A stretch of DNA of 64,000 nucleotides from Anthonomus grandis grandis (GCF_022605725.1 NC_065560.1:22001052-22065051), one strand, 5' to 3'; shown: positions 1-13,700, counted from the first letter of the stretch. The notes: a model not told the origin generated them from the sequence alone. Made by a program: numbers and translations.

Positions 1-2
1 GT

Positions 3-284
3 GCCCATTTTCATAGACGTTGGATTGGCACACACGGGCCAATCAGATGGCCCCCGAGGTCACCGGACTTAAGTGTTTTGGACTTTTTTGTATGGTCGTA
101 CTTAAAAAATAAAATTTATGCAAATCGGCATAATAATATAAATGAACTCCGAGCGACAACTGAAGAAGCATTCATAAACTTACAAAGGCAACCCTTTATA
201 ATTTTAAATGCCTTAAGACGAATACAGACTGTATGTGGTTTTTGTATAAGACAAAATGGACAGCAGTTTGAACAGTTTTATTAA
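3..284 (+). CDS. C-terminal part of a mariner-like transposase (cut by window edge)
   Basis: This is the end of a cut-and-paste transposase of the IS630/Tc1/mariner superfamily, which acts in the nucleus on its own terminal inverted repeats. The frame is open from base 3 to the TAA at 282-284, so the gene begins left of the window. The visible part begins with a RRWIG-type segment, then PIRWPPRSPDL, which holds the third catalytic Asp, then LDFFVWSYLKNKIY, the conserved block after it. The C-terminus ends QQFEQFY. The motif order matches the intact transposase at 14543-15631, but the residues differ clearly, so it is a separate family. No frameshift is seen here; whether the whole gene is intact cannot be judged. 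Confidence 0.85.
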   Translation, partial: AHFHRRWIGTHGPIRWPPRSPDLSVLDFFVWSYLKNKIYANRHNNINELRATTEEAFINLQRQPFIILNALRRIQTVCGFCIRQNGQQFEQFY

Positions 285-938
285 ATTTATATTTGTTGTT
301 TTTTTTTTGGTTTTTGTAATTAATTTTCTAATTTGATTCTTGTAATTACTAATTAGTTTTTAATGTTAAACCTGGTCCGATATATTTTTTTTGTTTTTAA
401 CATTTTTATGTTTATATTAATATTTTAAGTTAATGTTTAAAATATAGTTAAATAAACAGGTTTAAATCACATGGCGTTTTAAAAAAGTAATAATTAAATG
501 CATGTGTGTAAGAATTCATGGCCTACTATTAAAAACAAAAATAAATATGGATTTTTCTGATTTTTGAAGCTAAAATTTACTAAAGAGTAGGTTGTGATAC
601 ATCAATGTATTCAGAAAAAAAAATGCAAAAATTTGACGTTAAAATATACAAGGTGTTCCATTTAAAAAATACCAAGTTTGTGCCCAATCTTAAAAACAGT
701 GCATTAGAAAAAAAAATTAAATACGCCACTGACTTTTATGTAAAAATATCTATTATAAGCAGTTTTCATTTTTATTCTATCTTATACAGGGCCTGAGAAA
801 TAATAACATCTCCAAAAATGAACATTTTCGTTTTCACCCTCTATTTCAGGAACAAAAGTAGTTAGAATATTTCTGTTTGTGGCTTTAAAAGTTTTACAAA
901 AAAGTGATACAGGGTCGCGAAAACCGCAAAGCTCTATC
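285..938. other. AT-rich tract with mariner-like end motifs
   Basis: No gene is supported. The tract contains three short motifs resembling mariner-type termini: acaaggtgttccattt near 653, tatacagggcctg near 783 and gatacagggtcgcg near 907. The first 200 bases are probably the 3' untranslated end of the transposon just upstream. The motifs suggest scraps of inverted-repeat elements, but no pair could be matched confidently. Confidence 0.4.
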
Positions 939-1902
939 TTAAAAAATGACAGAGAGACCCTGCAGTCTCATGCAAAATGGGACACAGTGTACATTAAAGG
1001 CGTACATAGACAATTGGCGTTTATAATACACGTCGTTAGTGGCAATTTTAGGAATTGAAATATTTTTTGCAAAACCAATGCAGATGGCTTCCTTTTTGTT
1101 GCTTTTTTTGCAGCTTTTTTGCAACTCGTTCATAACGGTTAATTCTCTAATTTCATCAGTATCAGTCAAACTTTTAAGCTTAATTTGAAATTCATCACAC
1201 GTTGCGCATGTCACTTCTAGGGTATCCAAAAGCAATATTGAATTCTTTATTAAAGATTGTTCTGTACGTTTCATACGAGACTTTAGCATTTAGATGCTTT
1301 TCCTTAAACAGGTTAAAAATTTTTTTGATTGCCAAAAAAATTAAGTCCTTCTGGTAAATAGGTCTTTTTTATATCTTTTAGACTATAGTGACGACCCTTA
1401 AAACTTTTGATGTGGTCATATACCAAACCTTTTGTTAAGTCATCCAGCTTCCTATGAGTTGCACTATGCTTTCCACCTCTGTCCTTAGGAGCTGCACCAC
1501 TCGTTTGAGGCTTTCCTTTATATAATTTTATTTTATTTTTTGTAATCCCATGAATAGAACAAAAAGCTTTGGCACACACCGGAATATCACCATCTCGAAC
1601 TCGATACGCATAACTTGGAGGTCTTCTATGCTGGACAGATAAGACTGTAATTAAACCAGCTAAATAATAATTTTGCTCACCGTGAGAGCTCAGAGCATTA
1701 AAATGTCTCAATATTTCTGCTCTTTGCGCCTCATTAAGTACCTCAAAGCACTTTAATGTTGAGCAATCACAAGGCTGTCCAGCTTCATGAGTGGATAACT
1801 TCAACATTTTCGAGACCACACTGACATCCGACCAGCTCTCTTTCTTTTTTTTGAAGGCATAATTTTGTTCTCAACGGATCCCTCCGAATCACTATTAGCC
1901 AT
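939..1902 (-). pseudogene. Decayed DUF7869-like gene (copy 1)
   Basis: This is a broken relative of the protein coded at 53319-55061. From the ATG at 1900-1902 the N-terminus reads MANSDSEGS and is basic (PSKKRKRAG). After a one-base shift near 1815 the frame continues with HEAGQPCDC, CFEVLNEAQRAEILRHF, VCAKAFCSIHGITKNKI, a DRGGKH block and VYDHIKSF. Another shift near 1300 leads to CATCDEF and then CIGFAKNISIPKIATNDVYY. The same blocks occur in the same order in the other copy (GACQC, CFNKLNDEQKQIVFRNF, VCCKAFLNLHSV, DKRGK, FDYMQNVHLPHIP). I recall this architecture as the DUF7869-type protein of insect genomes, probably transposon-derived. The Asp expected in the FDxxxN position is Gly here, and the C-terminal CDNC half is missing, so this copy should be inactive. 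Confidence 0.7.
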
Positions 1903-2149
1903 AATAGTTTATTATTAATCACACAGACAAACAAGAAGTCACACTTTTGCGGTTACAATAATACTGGCACGTTTTTTAAAAATGAATATTGCATCAGCCG
2001 GTTTGTTTACACGACATCGCTGTTTTTTTCCCTGGACGTTTGGACTAAGCTGGTTTCTATTCGGTACGCTATATTTTAGATACTAATTTACGCAAGACTA
2101 CGGTGGATGTTTCCCGGTAGTACTCTAAAATAAGCGTCTTCATTCGAAG

Positions 2150-4465
2150 AATTCAATGGCGCCTCTACCGAGATTTTCAATAAAAAGTGACATATCTGGT
2201 TTTTTCCCTGTACCCTTCATTTGAAAGGTATATTCAAGGTGAGATCTAACTATAGCATTATATAATCTTACTATTGTAGCGATTTTGAAGTGCTTAGTAT
2301 TGCAGATAAGAAAACTCACTATTAAACTTTAAGTTAGACTGAAATAGGGTACCCAGGTCTAACCTCACTGACTCGACTAAGGTCATAATTTCCAACATGA
2401 TACTGGTTCAAGACCGGATTTATTTTTGTAGTAAAAGAGGTAACAGAGCACTTTTTCCCATTTAAAGCCATTCCACTATTACTAAACCACGCCACACAAA
2501 TATCTAAATCCTGCTGCAATATGTCACAGTCTTCCTGGGCCTCGAAAACCCTGAAGAGTTTGAAATCATCCGCAAAGAGAAACTTAGCAAATTCAGTGAC
2601 GCACTGAGGTAAGGTCAATAAAGCTAAGAAACAGCAGAGGACCCAAGCTACTTCCCTGTGGTACCCCTGAGGTTGCTATAAATGTTCTCGAGCTTGTAGA
2701 CCTAACCCTAACCCACTGAACTCTATTCATCAGATAGGACCTCAACAAGCAGCACGGATCCTCCGCAACTCCAAAGCCCACCAACCTTTAAACACCAGTT
2801 CATGATCAACCTTATCAAATGCTTTCTCACATTCTGTATAAACTACATCCAATTGATATTTATTGGAAATAGCCTCGGCAAAAAATTCTAAAATTATTGA
2901 AATATTAGTAATAGTAGATTTACCCCTTAGGAAACCATGCTGAAATTTTGAAATTTTTGGCATTAAAAATTCAGTTAAATTGTTACTCAAATGTTGATCA
3001 AACTTTGGCCTATAATTTTTATTTCATTTTTATGTCCACTGTTAAATACAGGAGTTATATCTGCCATTTTCAATGCTTCTGGAAATTGTTTATGTTAACC
3101 AGATAAATTAAATATATGTTTTATTGGTGCAGCTATAAATTTTGCTAGGCCCTTGTATATGTAGGCCTGAATGTTATCTGGTCCTGTTGATTTTTTAGGT
3201 TTTAAGTTTTTCATAGTTTCAATGACTTCATTTTCAGTAGTTAATAAGAAATAAAATATACTAAAATTAAGGTTGTCCTGTACATTGTCCATTGATTTTT
3301 AAGGGATTTTGAAATGTTGACTGAAAATGCTGTAAAAAAAGCATTTGCTATGTCTTCTAGGTTTGTGAAAGTAGATGATTTATTTTTCACTTCTCTTGGT
3401 ATTCCACTATTCTTGCATTTTGAATGTATGAACTGCCAAAATGAATTTGGGTCAGAATTTAAATTTTGTTGATAGATTTTATATTCTGTTTGAGTTTGCA
3501 GCTTAAAACATTTTCTCAAATCATGAAAATGTCTCAACACAACAAGATTAGATGGTTTTTTTGCTATTGCTTTATGAAGTTTATTTTTTTGCTTTATATT
3601 ATGAATCAAATCAGTAGAGTACCAAGTGGGGTGTTTTTTACTACCACTATTTTTAACATGATACTTGGGAATAGCAGTGTCGAAGAAAGCATAGATATGG
3701 TCATAAAAACAATTCAGACTATTGTTTACCTCTGTTTTTGAGTAGACTTCCGGCCAATCACAACCCCTCACCAGCTGATACAAAAGGAAGAAATCCCCCT
3801 TCGCAAAGTCATATACACACCCTTTAGATATATCTGACTCTAGGTTTCTCTAGGTTCAGTCTAGTCATCCGTATCTCTAGGTTTGACAATACAAGGTCTA
3901 AACGTCTATCTCTAAAATTTTGTATATTATTAAACTGCTTTAGATTATTCAAACTGAGGAATTCTAATAATAAATTATTTTTCTCATTATCACAGGTATT
4001 GTAAAAAGGCAGGTTAAAATCCCCCAAAATTAATACATTAGTACAATTACTATCTAAAAGACATTCAAAATGAGTAAAATATGAATTGTAACTTTCCAAA
4101 CTAGAGTTTGGTTGAAAGTACACAGCAGAAATAAGAACGTATACATTTTTAAACTTTAACTGTACAAATATACATTCGATATCACAATTTTCAGCCTCTA
4201 AAACTTCATATGGAATTTTTTTATTAAATGCTAGCAAAACTGCACCCCCCTGGTAGCTGAAGTAGTTCTGTCTTTTCTTATCACAGTATACCTCTCGTCG
4301 AATACTTCGGCAGAGTAAATACCTTCACATAGCCAGATCTTAGTCAAGGCGATTAAGTTGTAGTTTTCAGTCTGTCTAGAATAGCTCAGTTTTTGTTCTG
4401 AGACCACGTACATTTTGATAATATACTTTGATTTTGCTTGGGACAGGCACTATTTACTGAAGGTC
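2150..4465 (-). pseudogene. LINE-A: decayed Jockey-like non-LTR retrotransposon ORF2
   Basis: Reading leftwards, the gene starts near 4450 with KVYYQNVRGLRTKTELF, the usual start of an APE-type endonuclease. Then come NLIALTKIWL, a region with LGDFNLP, and the linker HPTWYSTDLIHNIKQKNKLH. The reverse transcriptase follows: KPKKSTGPDNI, FQHGFLRGKST, YTECEKAFDKVDHEL, TSGVPQGSSLGPLLF and FADDFKLF. Finally LYNAIVRSHLE in the thumb lies near 2250. Many stops and frameshifts separate these blocks. The catalytic YTDF motif reads YTEC, losing the first Asp. The 3' end was not located. The layout resembles LINE-C at 22790-24985, which has a YADD motif and similar linker, but they are not the same family copy. 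Confidence 0.85.
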
Positions 4466-4765
4466 CTTCTGCAGTGGGGGCACCCTCCGTTTGCGGAAAA
4501 ACTTGAATACAATGGCCCCATTTGGCCATGCATCCCTCTTCCGTGCCTCTTTCAGGTCTTCTTGCCTTATGGTTGATGAATATATATGAGGCTTTGAGAG
4601 TTTTGAGCTGTGATCTTCGCACTTGACATCAAGAAAGCTGGGTTTTAAGCTTGGGCTTTGGGCTAATCTTGTAATATGCAGAAATGTAAATTTTGGAATA
4701 CTAGATACTAGATCCAGATACCATATTAGACTTCGAACTTTAAAATTTTCCGACAGATGACGCAA
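4466..4765 (-). other. Open frames upstream of LINE-A, possibly its ORF1 tail
   Basis: Two overlapping frames of 78 and 103 codons are open just upstream of the LINE-A endonuclease start. The longer ends RKRDAWPNGAIVFKFFRKRR. No domain is recognised and there is no CCHC knuckle. The position, directly before ORF2 on the same strand, would suit the C-terminal end of an ORF1 protein, but that is inference only. Confidence 0.25.
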
Positions 4766-7700
4766 GTAACATGTTATTTATAAATCGTTAGTTTCGTAAA
4801 AGTCCACCGTTGGCTGTAGCGCCACTGTAAGCTGGGGGAAGAGGGGAGGCGGCGGCGGATGACCAGACGGAAATAAAATTCTGGGAACTATATTTATTTC
4901 ATTATTTGCCTTTATTTTTGGTTTGTACAGAACCGTGTTGTTTTGAAGGGTATAAATAGACTATAAGCTGTTTGAAAAATTAAAATATTTTTGTTTTTGT
5001 TTTAGTAGTCAATAAGAAAAATATTTAAATATTGATTTGTTGAATCCAAAAATTGTGAAAGGTTTATATGTTCTATACAGGTGGAATCAGGACAGATATG
5101 ATTAAATTGCGAATACTTTCTGAAATTAGGAATATTTTGGTGTTTTCCATTCATAAAAGGAGCACATTTATTTGTCTTTGCTCATCTTATGTTAAGCTTA
5201 TTTTTGGTGACAGAAATCAGGAAATCAGTACAACAGCGATAACAATTTTATTTAATAAAAGTAATATATTTTTTACTGTTTTTATTTAACACAATTGAGC
5301 CAAAAAAGTTTCTCTTTTTTATATGTTTTTTTCATTCGCTTTTTTTTGATATTATTTAAAGCCGTAGAACAAAATAATTAAACACACAATAAATTACACA
5401 CCTATTCATGGGGATTATTTGACCCTACGAAGTTTCATTTATTTTCCGACTTATCAGCATAAAATAACACAACCTTGTTATAGTTTTATTTGAATGGCTG
5501 TTATTTTATTGGAGTCGCTGCGATAATTTTACTACAAAATGTTTTTGAAGAAAATATTCGTATAGTGCTGTGATTTTAAGACTCAAAAGTTAGAGGTTCA
5601 GTTAGGTCATATCAAAGTTGCGTCATTTGATGCTTATCAAAATAAAATTTTAAGATTTTAATTTAATTTTCGAATATTTACGGAAAAAATCATAATTTTT
5701 TTAAATACTTTACTTTTACTTTCTACAGGTTAAAAAAAAAAGATTTTAAAATACTACGCCTTTTAAAAGAAAGTCACACTTTTTCATGGTCGCTTTTTTT
5801 AACCTACATGATAATCGTGCTTAACTTCGTAGGTATGTTTCCTACATAATTTAATTTGAGATCGCTTCAACAGTAATACAAAAAAAAAATTCTCGAATAT
5901 TACAAATAAGCACCTAATAATAAACTAGTAAATTTATCGTGTTGCAAAAAATATACCATATCATATAAAAAACAATGCGGTCTTTTTGCAAGCCATTGCT
6001 TTTTTTGTAAATATACCTATGACATGGTCTGCATGCAATTAAACAATGTTATAATTTGTCATATAGCTTTGGCCATTGGCTATTTACCTTTTCCAAGGAA
6101 ATTGTCTTAATTTATTTTTAAAATAAAGCACAAAAGACTTCTCTGATAAAAAAAAATTAACGAGTTTTAATATCTTTTCAAGAAGCAATGAATCGTTTAA
6201 TAAAGAGAAATCGTTTTTTAATTATTCTTTTTTTCCTTTTTTTTTAAATTAATGCATACAATTAAAAAAAACATGCGTTAAAAGAGAATTCAATTACCTT
6301 TAAAATAAGGTATCACATTTAAGATTTTAGAAAATAATTCTGAAAAAAAATAATGACTCTCCGACATATATATATATCATATGTATATATGATTTTTTTT
6401 TTATAAAAACCTTACCATTGAAAAATTCATAATCGGAATTAAACCATAAATCACAACGAAAAATTAGAAATTACTTGTGGAAATTTAAAACTGAAATATT
6501 TTTATCAATTCTCAATCTTTTCAGGGTTTATTTTAAATCCAACATCGTTTTACTCCCAAAAAAATTAAAATTGTTTTTCTTATAATTTATTTTTTTTTAA
6601 CTTTTTTTTCTATATAAGACTTTTTTGTAAAGCTTAAATTGATTTCAAACAAATAAAGAATAGAAGTTGGCTTCCTAGTTAATAAAACATTTATTTATTG
6701 GTAATTTTTTATTAAAAGTTTTAATTTTGTTTATGATTGACTGAATTAAATATGATTACATTTTTGTTTGATGATTATTTTGAAATATGATTAATTAGAT
6801 TTAAAATATTTAAACAGGAAAAAAGTTGCAAAAAAAATAGTTAAAAAAACAGCTTCTGACAATGAATTTTAAGTCTTCATTCTGCTTTTTAGAAATCATT
6901 AAAATTAAAAATAAATAAGTCATCATTGCATAAAAGGTACTCTATAAGAGTATCACAAATAATAAGAAAATATAGAGGAATTTCCTTGTTACTGACTAAA
7001 TTATTTTCTTTCTGTGTTCTTCTGTCTATTTAAGATATTTTTAAATGATTAAAAAAAAGGAATTGTTCCTATAAGGGTATCATTTGAAAAAAATAATTAA
7101 ACTCCAAAAATACAGCTGTTACAATTAAATATATGTATGTTTAAAAATGGGCATTTAGATAAGAAATCTCCATACCTAATATCATTTGTTTGGCTAAAGC
7201 AATGTAGGTATTAATAAGTGTTGCTTTTATTCCTTTCATATCTTTTAATGTCCTAATAACTAATGTGCGCAAAAACATATTTTATACAAGTATTTCAAAT
7301 GTAATATAAGAAAAATTGAGGGAAACTATTATTACTAAAATTATGAAAAAACCACATTTTGACAAATAACATTTATTTAATATTTACTTATTTATTTAAT
7401 ATTTAAACAAATATAAAGTAATTTACGTCGAATTTTAACAAAATAGAAAAGCTATATAAATACTAGTACCTAGGTATGCAGTACCTGTATGCGCTTGAAA
7501 AATAATGCTTCGAATGTTAATTTCATGCTAATAGAGTATATTTTGAGAACCAAAAGGTTAAAACAAGGCAAGACCAAAGTAAAACTAATTTTAAAATTTT
7601 AATTATAAAAGAGAATAATTGTCCAATATATAGAGGTGCATGTCCACAGTGTAATTAAAAGTACCTTAATTGTAATGGCACTAAATTTTTAAATTTTTAA

Positions 7701-8590
7701 AAAATATTTGGCAATTACTTGCTTTACCGATAACTATTTATTATCTTTTGATATAGTGTTTTTGTTCTTTGGCTACTCGAGCTTAGTTTCTAATCTTAAT
7801 GAGAAAAGGAATATGAATCTCAAAAAAAATTATATTTGATTATCAAAAATATGAACTAAGCTATTTGAAAGTTCTAATTTATGTGTCTAACTAATTTGAT
7901 AGTTAAATTTTTTTGTTTAATACTAACATATACATGTATGTAATGAATTGCTTTTTAAAAATGGGCATGTAATTGTAAATTAAGTAGTGATTAAAAGAAC
8001 AAGGGTACTAAATAAATAATGTCTATTTACCAATTTTCAAAATTATTTCACATTATATAACCCTCCTAATTAATTACAAATAAACAAGTTACTGAGAAGA
8101 ATAAGCAACTTAGGCTTGTAATACTAATTAGTAATACTAATATTAAAGAAATATACAGCTTATTATTAATTTACTCATACACATGTTTTACACTTACTTA
8201 TACTACACTACATTTTCATAATAATATTCTCAGAGATTAACCTATCTGAACTTGCTCAAGTCAAAATTTTGCTTGGTATGGCATGAAGAAGACACTATCA
8301 ATAACATTATTAAAGTTCACACATATTTGTTTTGTATTTTTCTCCAGATACTTTGATTCTTGCACCAGTTTCTCACAAATAACAAATTTCGAAATTTGCT
8401 AAATAAACAAGCGTTAATCTATATTTTCCATGAAAATTCACAATTGGTGTTGCAACCCACAATTTTTGCCCAATTGGATAGGTTTTATAATAAAATAACA
8501 TTGACATTTTAGCAAAGTTTAGAAATTGCAATTGGATAAGATCCAAAATAAACAAAACAAAGCAAACTAACCTGACTTTGTTCGGATCTG
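4766..8590. other. AT-rich noncoding tract
   Basis: No coding region longer than chance is seen on either strand, and no exon with convincing splice sites and a known domain. Around 4800-4870 there is a GC-richer patch (gaggcggcggcgg). A short AT dinucleotide repeat lies near 6366-6391. The phrase ttaaaaatgggcat occurs near 7140 and again near 7955, which may mark an old repeat. The tract could be intron or intergenic DNA. Confidence 0.5.
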
Positions 8591-9363
8591 CATGTGGCGC
8601 CATGCTTTAAAAACTGCTTGAACGTTTTAAATACAGTTTTATTCGAAAAATCAATAAAGCAAGGAAATCGGAAAAAAGTACAATTTAAAAGAATTTTTTA
8701 TCAGATTTGCCTGAAATTCGGCACACAGATTCTCGCATATATTCGGCACAGATTCACTATTTTGTTTTGTGATATTCGATCTGGTTATCTTAAAATTTAA
8801 TAAACTGTAAATAAAATACCATCGGTAAAACTGGCAACGACGTGAACGCCCGACCAAGATTCAAGCCAGCCTGAACAGCTGACGAGGGAAGCCAATAATA
8901 GCAAATCACAAAATGTAAATTATAACGGATCGCCAAACAAAATAGTGGATCTGAGCGGAATCGAATAAGAAACACTTTGACCAATTTTCAACTCATTCTG
9001 ATGTGAGGTTTTTTTTTAAGTACTTTTCTAAGATGCAAAAAGTGACCAATCACGAGAGCGGATTAGACGTCGGAGAAGCGGCAAATAAGCAAAAAAAAGT
9101 CGCCTTAAAGTGAAAAATAATTGGTGAACTTGATTACAATAAAAACTGTAATGACTAGTGTTAAGCTGAATCCATCATAAATCAAGTAAGTCAAGCTAGA
9201 AAGTCCTTATATCGTATTCAAACAATTTAAATAAAGGCTTGGCACGACCTATGTTGTTATTAAAAAAGCAAAATTGTTATTAAAAAATTGCAACGCGACA
9301 AAAACTTCGCTATTCAAGCAGCCACAGAAGCCTACTAAACAAGCAGCTCGGCCGGAATAACTA
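8591..9363 (+). other. Probable 5' untranslated region of LINE-B
   Basis: This stretch precedes the LINE-B ORF1 start codon. It is less AT-rich than the DNA to its left. It carries no coding frame that can be assigned. The exact 5' end of the retrotransposon and its target-site duplication were not found. Confidence 0.35.
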
Positions 9364-10280
9364 ATGGGCAACGGAAGTGTAAGCAATGAGCAAATCTATG
9401 CTTTGCTACAATGTACTAGCCAAGATGTACAGGACATTAAGGAAGAGTTTACTGCTTACAAAGAAAAAATAGACCACCTGGAAAACGTCACGCAACAGCT
9501 TCAAACGGAAAACAGTAACTTGAAGAAAAAATCACATTTCAAGAGGAGCAACTAAAGCGAAGAAATATTTTAATATTTGGTCTGGCAGAGGCAGAGGAAA
9601 AGTCGTTGGAAGATATTTTGTTAGATTTTTTAAATAAAAAATTAGATATTAAAATATTACCTGGCGACTTGGACAATTTTTATAGGATTGGCGGGCAAAA
9701 CAGGACTAGACCCGTTTTAGTCAAATTTGTTAGAGAAATCTCTGCGCAACAGGTGCTTCGAAACGCCAGGAAATTAAGGGGCAGTGGAATCAGTGTCACT
9801 CAAGACTTACCTCAAGAAAAACGACAAGAAAAGAAGGTTCTGTATGATTTTTTGAAAGTGGCCAGAGAGAAAAAATTTACTGCCAAAATACAAAGGAATA
9901 GACTATTTGTAAACAACGAAGAATATACGGCAGAAAAGCTTAAAACAATAGGTCAAGATAAATTTTTGGAGCCAATCGTAAATAAATAAACTCTATTTCC
10001 GAACAACAGCGCACCTCCAACGCCCACGATTAAAACTACAGAACAAGAAAGCTCAGAAGACAAAGACAGCATCAGGGTCTTTAGGGACATACAGACTGGA
10101 GAGGAAGAGGCTTCCGAGGCCCAAAAGCAACAGGAGACATCCAAGGCGACAAAGAATAAGGGAAGAAAGAGAATATCGACTGTTGCAGATATTCATACTC
10201 CAATGGCATCTTAACGAACTAGAGCAGCACTGGCAGGCTACAATCAACAAATACTAAGAGGAGCAACACAGAAAAAGTAA
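9364..10280 (+). pseudogene. LINE-B ORF1, coiled coil plus L1-like RNA-binding protein
   Basis: The product would be an RNA-binding chaperone of the retrotransposition particle. Residues about 20-55 form a coiled coil (EEFTAYKEKIDHLENV...). The frame then breaks by one base inside an A-run near 9525-9530. The next frame starts TFQEEQLKRRNILIFGLAE, the signature start of the L1-type RRM, and continues with RTRPVLVKFV and GSGISVTQDLPQEKR in the C-terminal domain. An in-frame TAA lies at 9987-9989 and another at 10212-10214. The same frame then runs through RTRAALAGYNQQILRG to a TAA at about 10278-10280, which looks like the original end. So there is one frameshift and two premature stops. Confidence 0.8.
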
Positions 10281-10517
10281 AAGAGAGAATAGATATCATA
10301 TTACTTGGAGAGGAAAAAGAAAGATATATATTTGATTTTTTTTTCTATTTTCTCTGCTTTGATTTTTTGTTCTTTAAATTTTTGTCCAAATTTTGGTTAT
10401 AGGTAGTCTAATGTATGGGTTTATATCTTGTTTAAACTTGTTTATTTATTGGGAGTGTATCTACTTGTCTATTTTCTTTTTTTTTAACTATTTTAACTGC
10501 GTTTAGATTAAAATCAA

Positions 10518-10743
10518 ATGAACGAATTCATTCAGGATTTTAATATGCCTAAGCACAAATCAAAAGTAATAACCACACCTTCTGACTTTTTTAAAAAAGT
10601 TGAATATGCAAATTTGTTTTATATATTTCACTGCAATATTAGGAGTATAAATGAGAATTTTAATGAAATGCAAATTGTCTTGAATTCGTTTCAATATTAC
10701 TTTGATGTATTGGTGTTTAGCGAAACTTGGCAAATACCAGACA
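10518..10743 (+). pseudogene. LINE-B ORF2, first part of the endonuclease
   Basis: The ATG at 10518-10520 opens the apurinic-type endonuclease that nicks the target DNA. The sequence reads FHCNIRSINENFNEMQIVL and then VLVFSETWQIPD, which matches the metal-binding glutamate block (SETW) of this enzyme family. The frame stops making sense exactly at the hAT boundary. It resumes in phase at 14169-14203, and again at 16121 after the second insertion. No stop lies inside this segment. Confidence 0.85.
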
Positions 10744-13700
10744 CAGTGGCGGATTTGCCGGTGAGGCAAGGGAGGCGACGCCTCATCTTGCATAAATATT
10801 TAAAAAAATACGATATTATATAGTAGCATTCGTTTAAAAAATGAAAATCAATCAATATTTAAGACCTTTTAAAATTAATTTCGGTAAAAAAGTAGTATAT
10901 AAATCCGGTAAAACCTATTGGTCAGCGGTACTCAACATTTAACTTTATGAACGTGCTCTTTGAGCTATACCCGCCCGCGCAATCACAAAATATCGCCACC
11001 GACTGGTTCGATTGAGGCGATCTTCGCTGTCGCCGCATGAAAAACCGAAAGATACCCGGTACGGAACGATTTCAAAGTTGGAAAAGCCCGCTGGCAGTCA
11101 AGTGGCAGGCGGAGAACAGCACGAATAAATTTATTTTTGAATAAACATGAATTATTTGTGTTTGTACTGTTTGTAGTGTTAAATGTTTGTCATTTAGACT
11201 TTACAAAACATTTTTAATTAATTATAAAAAGTTATGCCTATTTTTGGCCCTGAATATGACCCACTACTTTGCTGGAAATTCCGTTTTCCAGAAGAACGGA
11301 AAATGAAAAAAGAGAGATTCTTACTATTGGTAGACCTCAGCCATCTTTATGCAATTTAAAAGAAGATAAAAGATCAGGTAAAGAAAGGGCGATGATAATA
11401 ATTTGGAAACGACTAGTTCAAATTTCACGTATGGCAATATATTTTTTTTATATTTCATCTTTGAAATATTAGTATCTAGTAAACTTCTACTAATAATGTA
11501 ATATAAAAAATAATCATAATATATCATAATATTTATGTTATTATTTTTTATTTAATAATACTAATTATTTTTAAGAATAAAATAACATATTGTTATAAAA
11601 TCTAATCTATTTTAATATTTATACATATACAATTTTATTCTTGTTTCCTGCCATACATGAAGTTCCAAACCACATATACTCAACCGATTTAAAGTAAACC
11701 TACTTATGCCAAATTATGTTTTTTTTTATAATTTTTTTAAATGACTAAATATATAAAATTGAGCTTACTATACCTTTCTTCATTATTCATCCTCTTTTAA
11801 ATGTTGATCGACCTAAATATTAGAAAATAATGATTATATTATATTTATTTATTTCAAATTTTCCTTAAACCATTTTTTTTTTAATCTTAAACATTGTAAA
11901 AATATAGGTCGATCAACCACAATAGTACTAATTACATTTTAGGCTCAAAGTATCTTCGTTCCTTTCAATCATCTTGGTACAATACCCATCCTTGGTTGTG
12001 TGGGAGTATATATGCTCAAAAATTATTTTGTTGGCTATGTGTTCTTCTTTTACATGTAAAGTCTGTCTGGGTCAAAGAAGGATACTATGACCTTAAAAAT
12101 TTGCAACGATTAGCAAAAAAGCATGCGGAATCAGGCATTTAACATCATTTATGAATTTAAAAAAACTAGAAAAAAACATGTCAAGAATAAAAGATTTACT
12201 ACAGGAAAATGTCTCACATTGTAAAATTATATACAATGAGAAAGTTAGAAAAAACAGAATGTTACTTAGTAACTTAATTGATACCACTAAACTCCTAGCA
12301 AAACAACAACTGTCATTTTGTGATCATCGAGAGGGTGAAGGTTCGGAAAATAGGGAAAACTTTATTGAAGTTTTTAATTCCAAAATAAAATATAATGAAG
12401 AACTACGAAATCATATTAAAAAGCTTGGAAAATCATTTTGTTCCAAAACCATTCAAAATGATTTAATTTTTTTCATAAGTGAAGTAATTAAAGAAGAGAT
12501 TAATAGGCAACTTAAAGACACGAGTTTTTTGCCGTAATTTTAGATGATAGCACCGACATTACTGAAAAATCTCAGTGTGCAATGTTACTAAGATATGTAG
12601 AGAAAAAATCTCTGAATATTTATGAACGATTTTTGGGTTTTTACGATGTGAGTGATGACCGAACTTCAGAAGCCTTATACACATTAGTTGCCAGCGTTTT
12701 ATCTCGATTTAATTACAGAGAAAAGCTCGTGGCACAGTGCTATCTATGATGGAGCAAGTGTCATGGCTGGTCACATTAACGGTTTGCAAATGAAAATTAA
12801 AAATGATGCTCCTGAAGCAACTTTTATTCACTGTTCAGCCCATAAACTAAATTTGGTACTTCAAGACGGATGCAAATCTATTAAGGAATGTCGAATATTT
12901 TTTGCTACTTTATCTGGAAACCCTAATTTCTTTCATCAGTCGGCCAAACGAAGAGTGGTTGCAGACAACCTGATTGGTAAACGAATCCCGTCCTTTTGCG
13001 AAACCAGATGGGCATCCAGATCCAACTTTTGCTACTTTTTTGCTACCAACAAATGAATACCTCAACTTTATCTCCGTGTTTGAAAATATTATGAATGGTC
13101 GATCTTCAGGTGCGGTCTCTATTAATAGTGCTAAAGGATTTCTAAAATCTTTTTTAGAATTTGAATTTGTATTTCTTTTAAATGTGTTTAGCGAAATTTT
13201 CTTAAAAACAGATTTTCTTTATGACATTTTATAAAAAAAAAACATTTGATGTTGTCCTATGCAAAAAATATGTTGATACATGTATTATGCAACTGAGCGA
13301 ATTAGGGACGGATGATATTTTTTATAATTTAAAAACAAAATCAGCTAATTTAGTTAATAATGCCAAACAAACCATCAGTTTTTCATATAATCTTAAAGAA
13401 AAGTCTGACGAAAATATGAAAGGTCTTTATTTTGAAATTCTTGATACAATAGTTGTACAATTAACAGAAAGATTTAAGAACTTTACAGACATACAATTTT
13501 TAGCGCTAATTGAATGCAATAACTTTATAAAATTTAGAAAGATATTTCCTGAAGATTTGTTGGCAAACCTAGTTAAAAATTACAAAATTTTTGAAAAGGA
13601 AAGACTTGCGTTAAAAACTGAACTGAAAATAATATTTGGCGATGAACAGTTTTCAGGCTGTAGTCCGCAACAAATATTTAATATTCTCACAACGACATAA

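Noticed and set aside
8373..8984. Several 60- to 76-codon frames on both strands
   Set aside because: No domain, no splice or start context, and codon composition matches noncoding AT-rich DNA.
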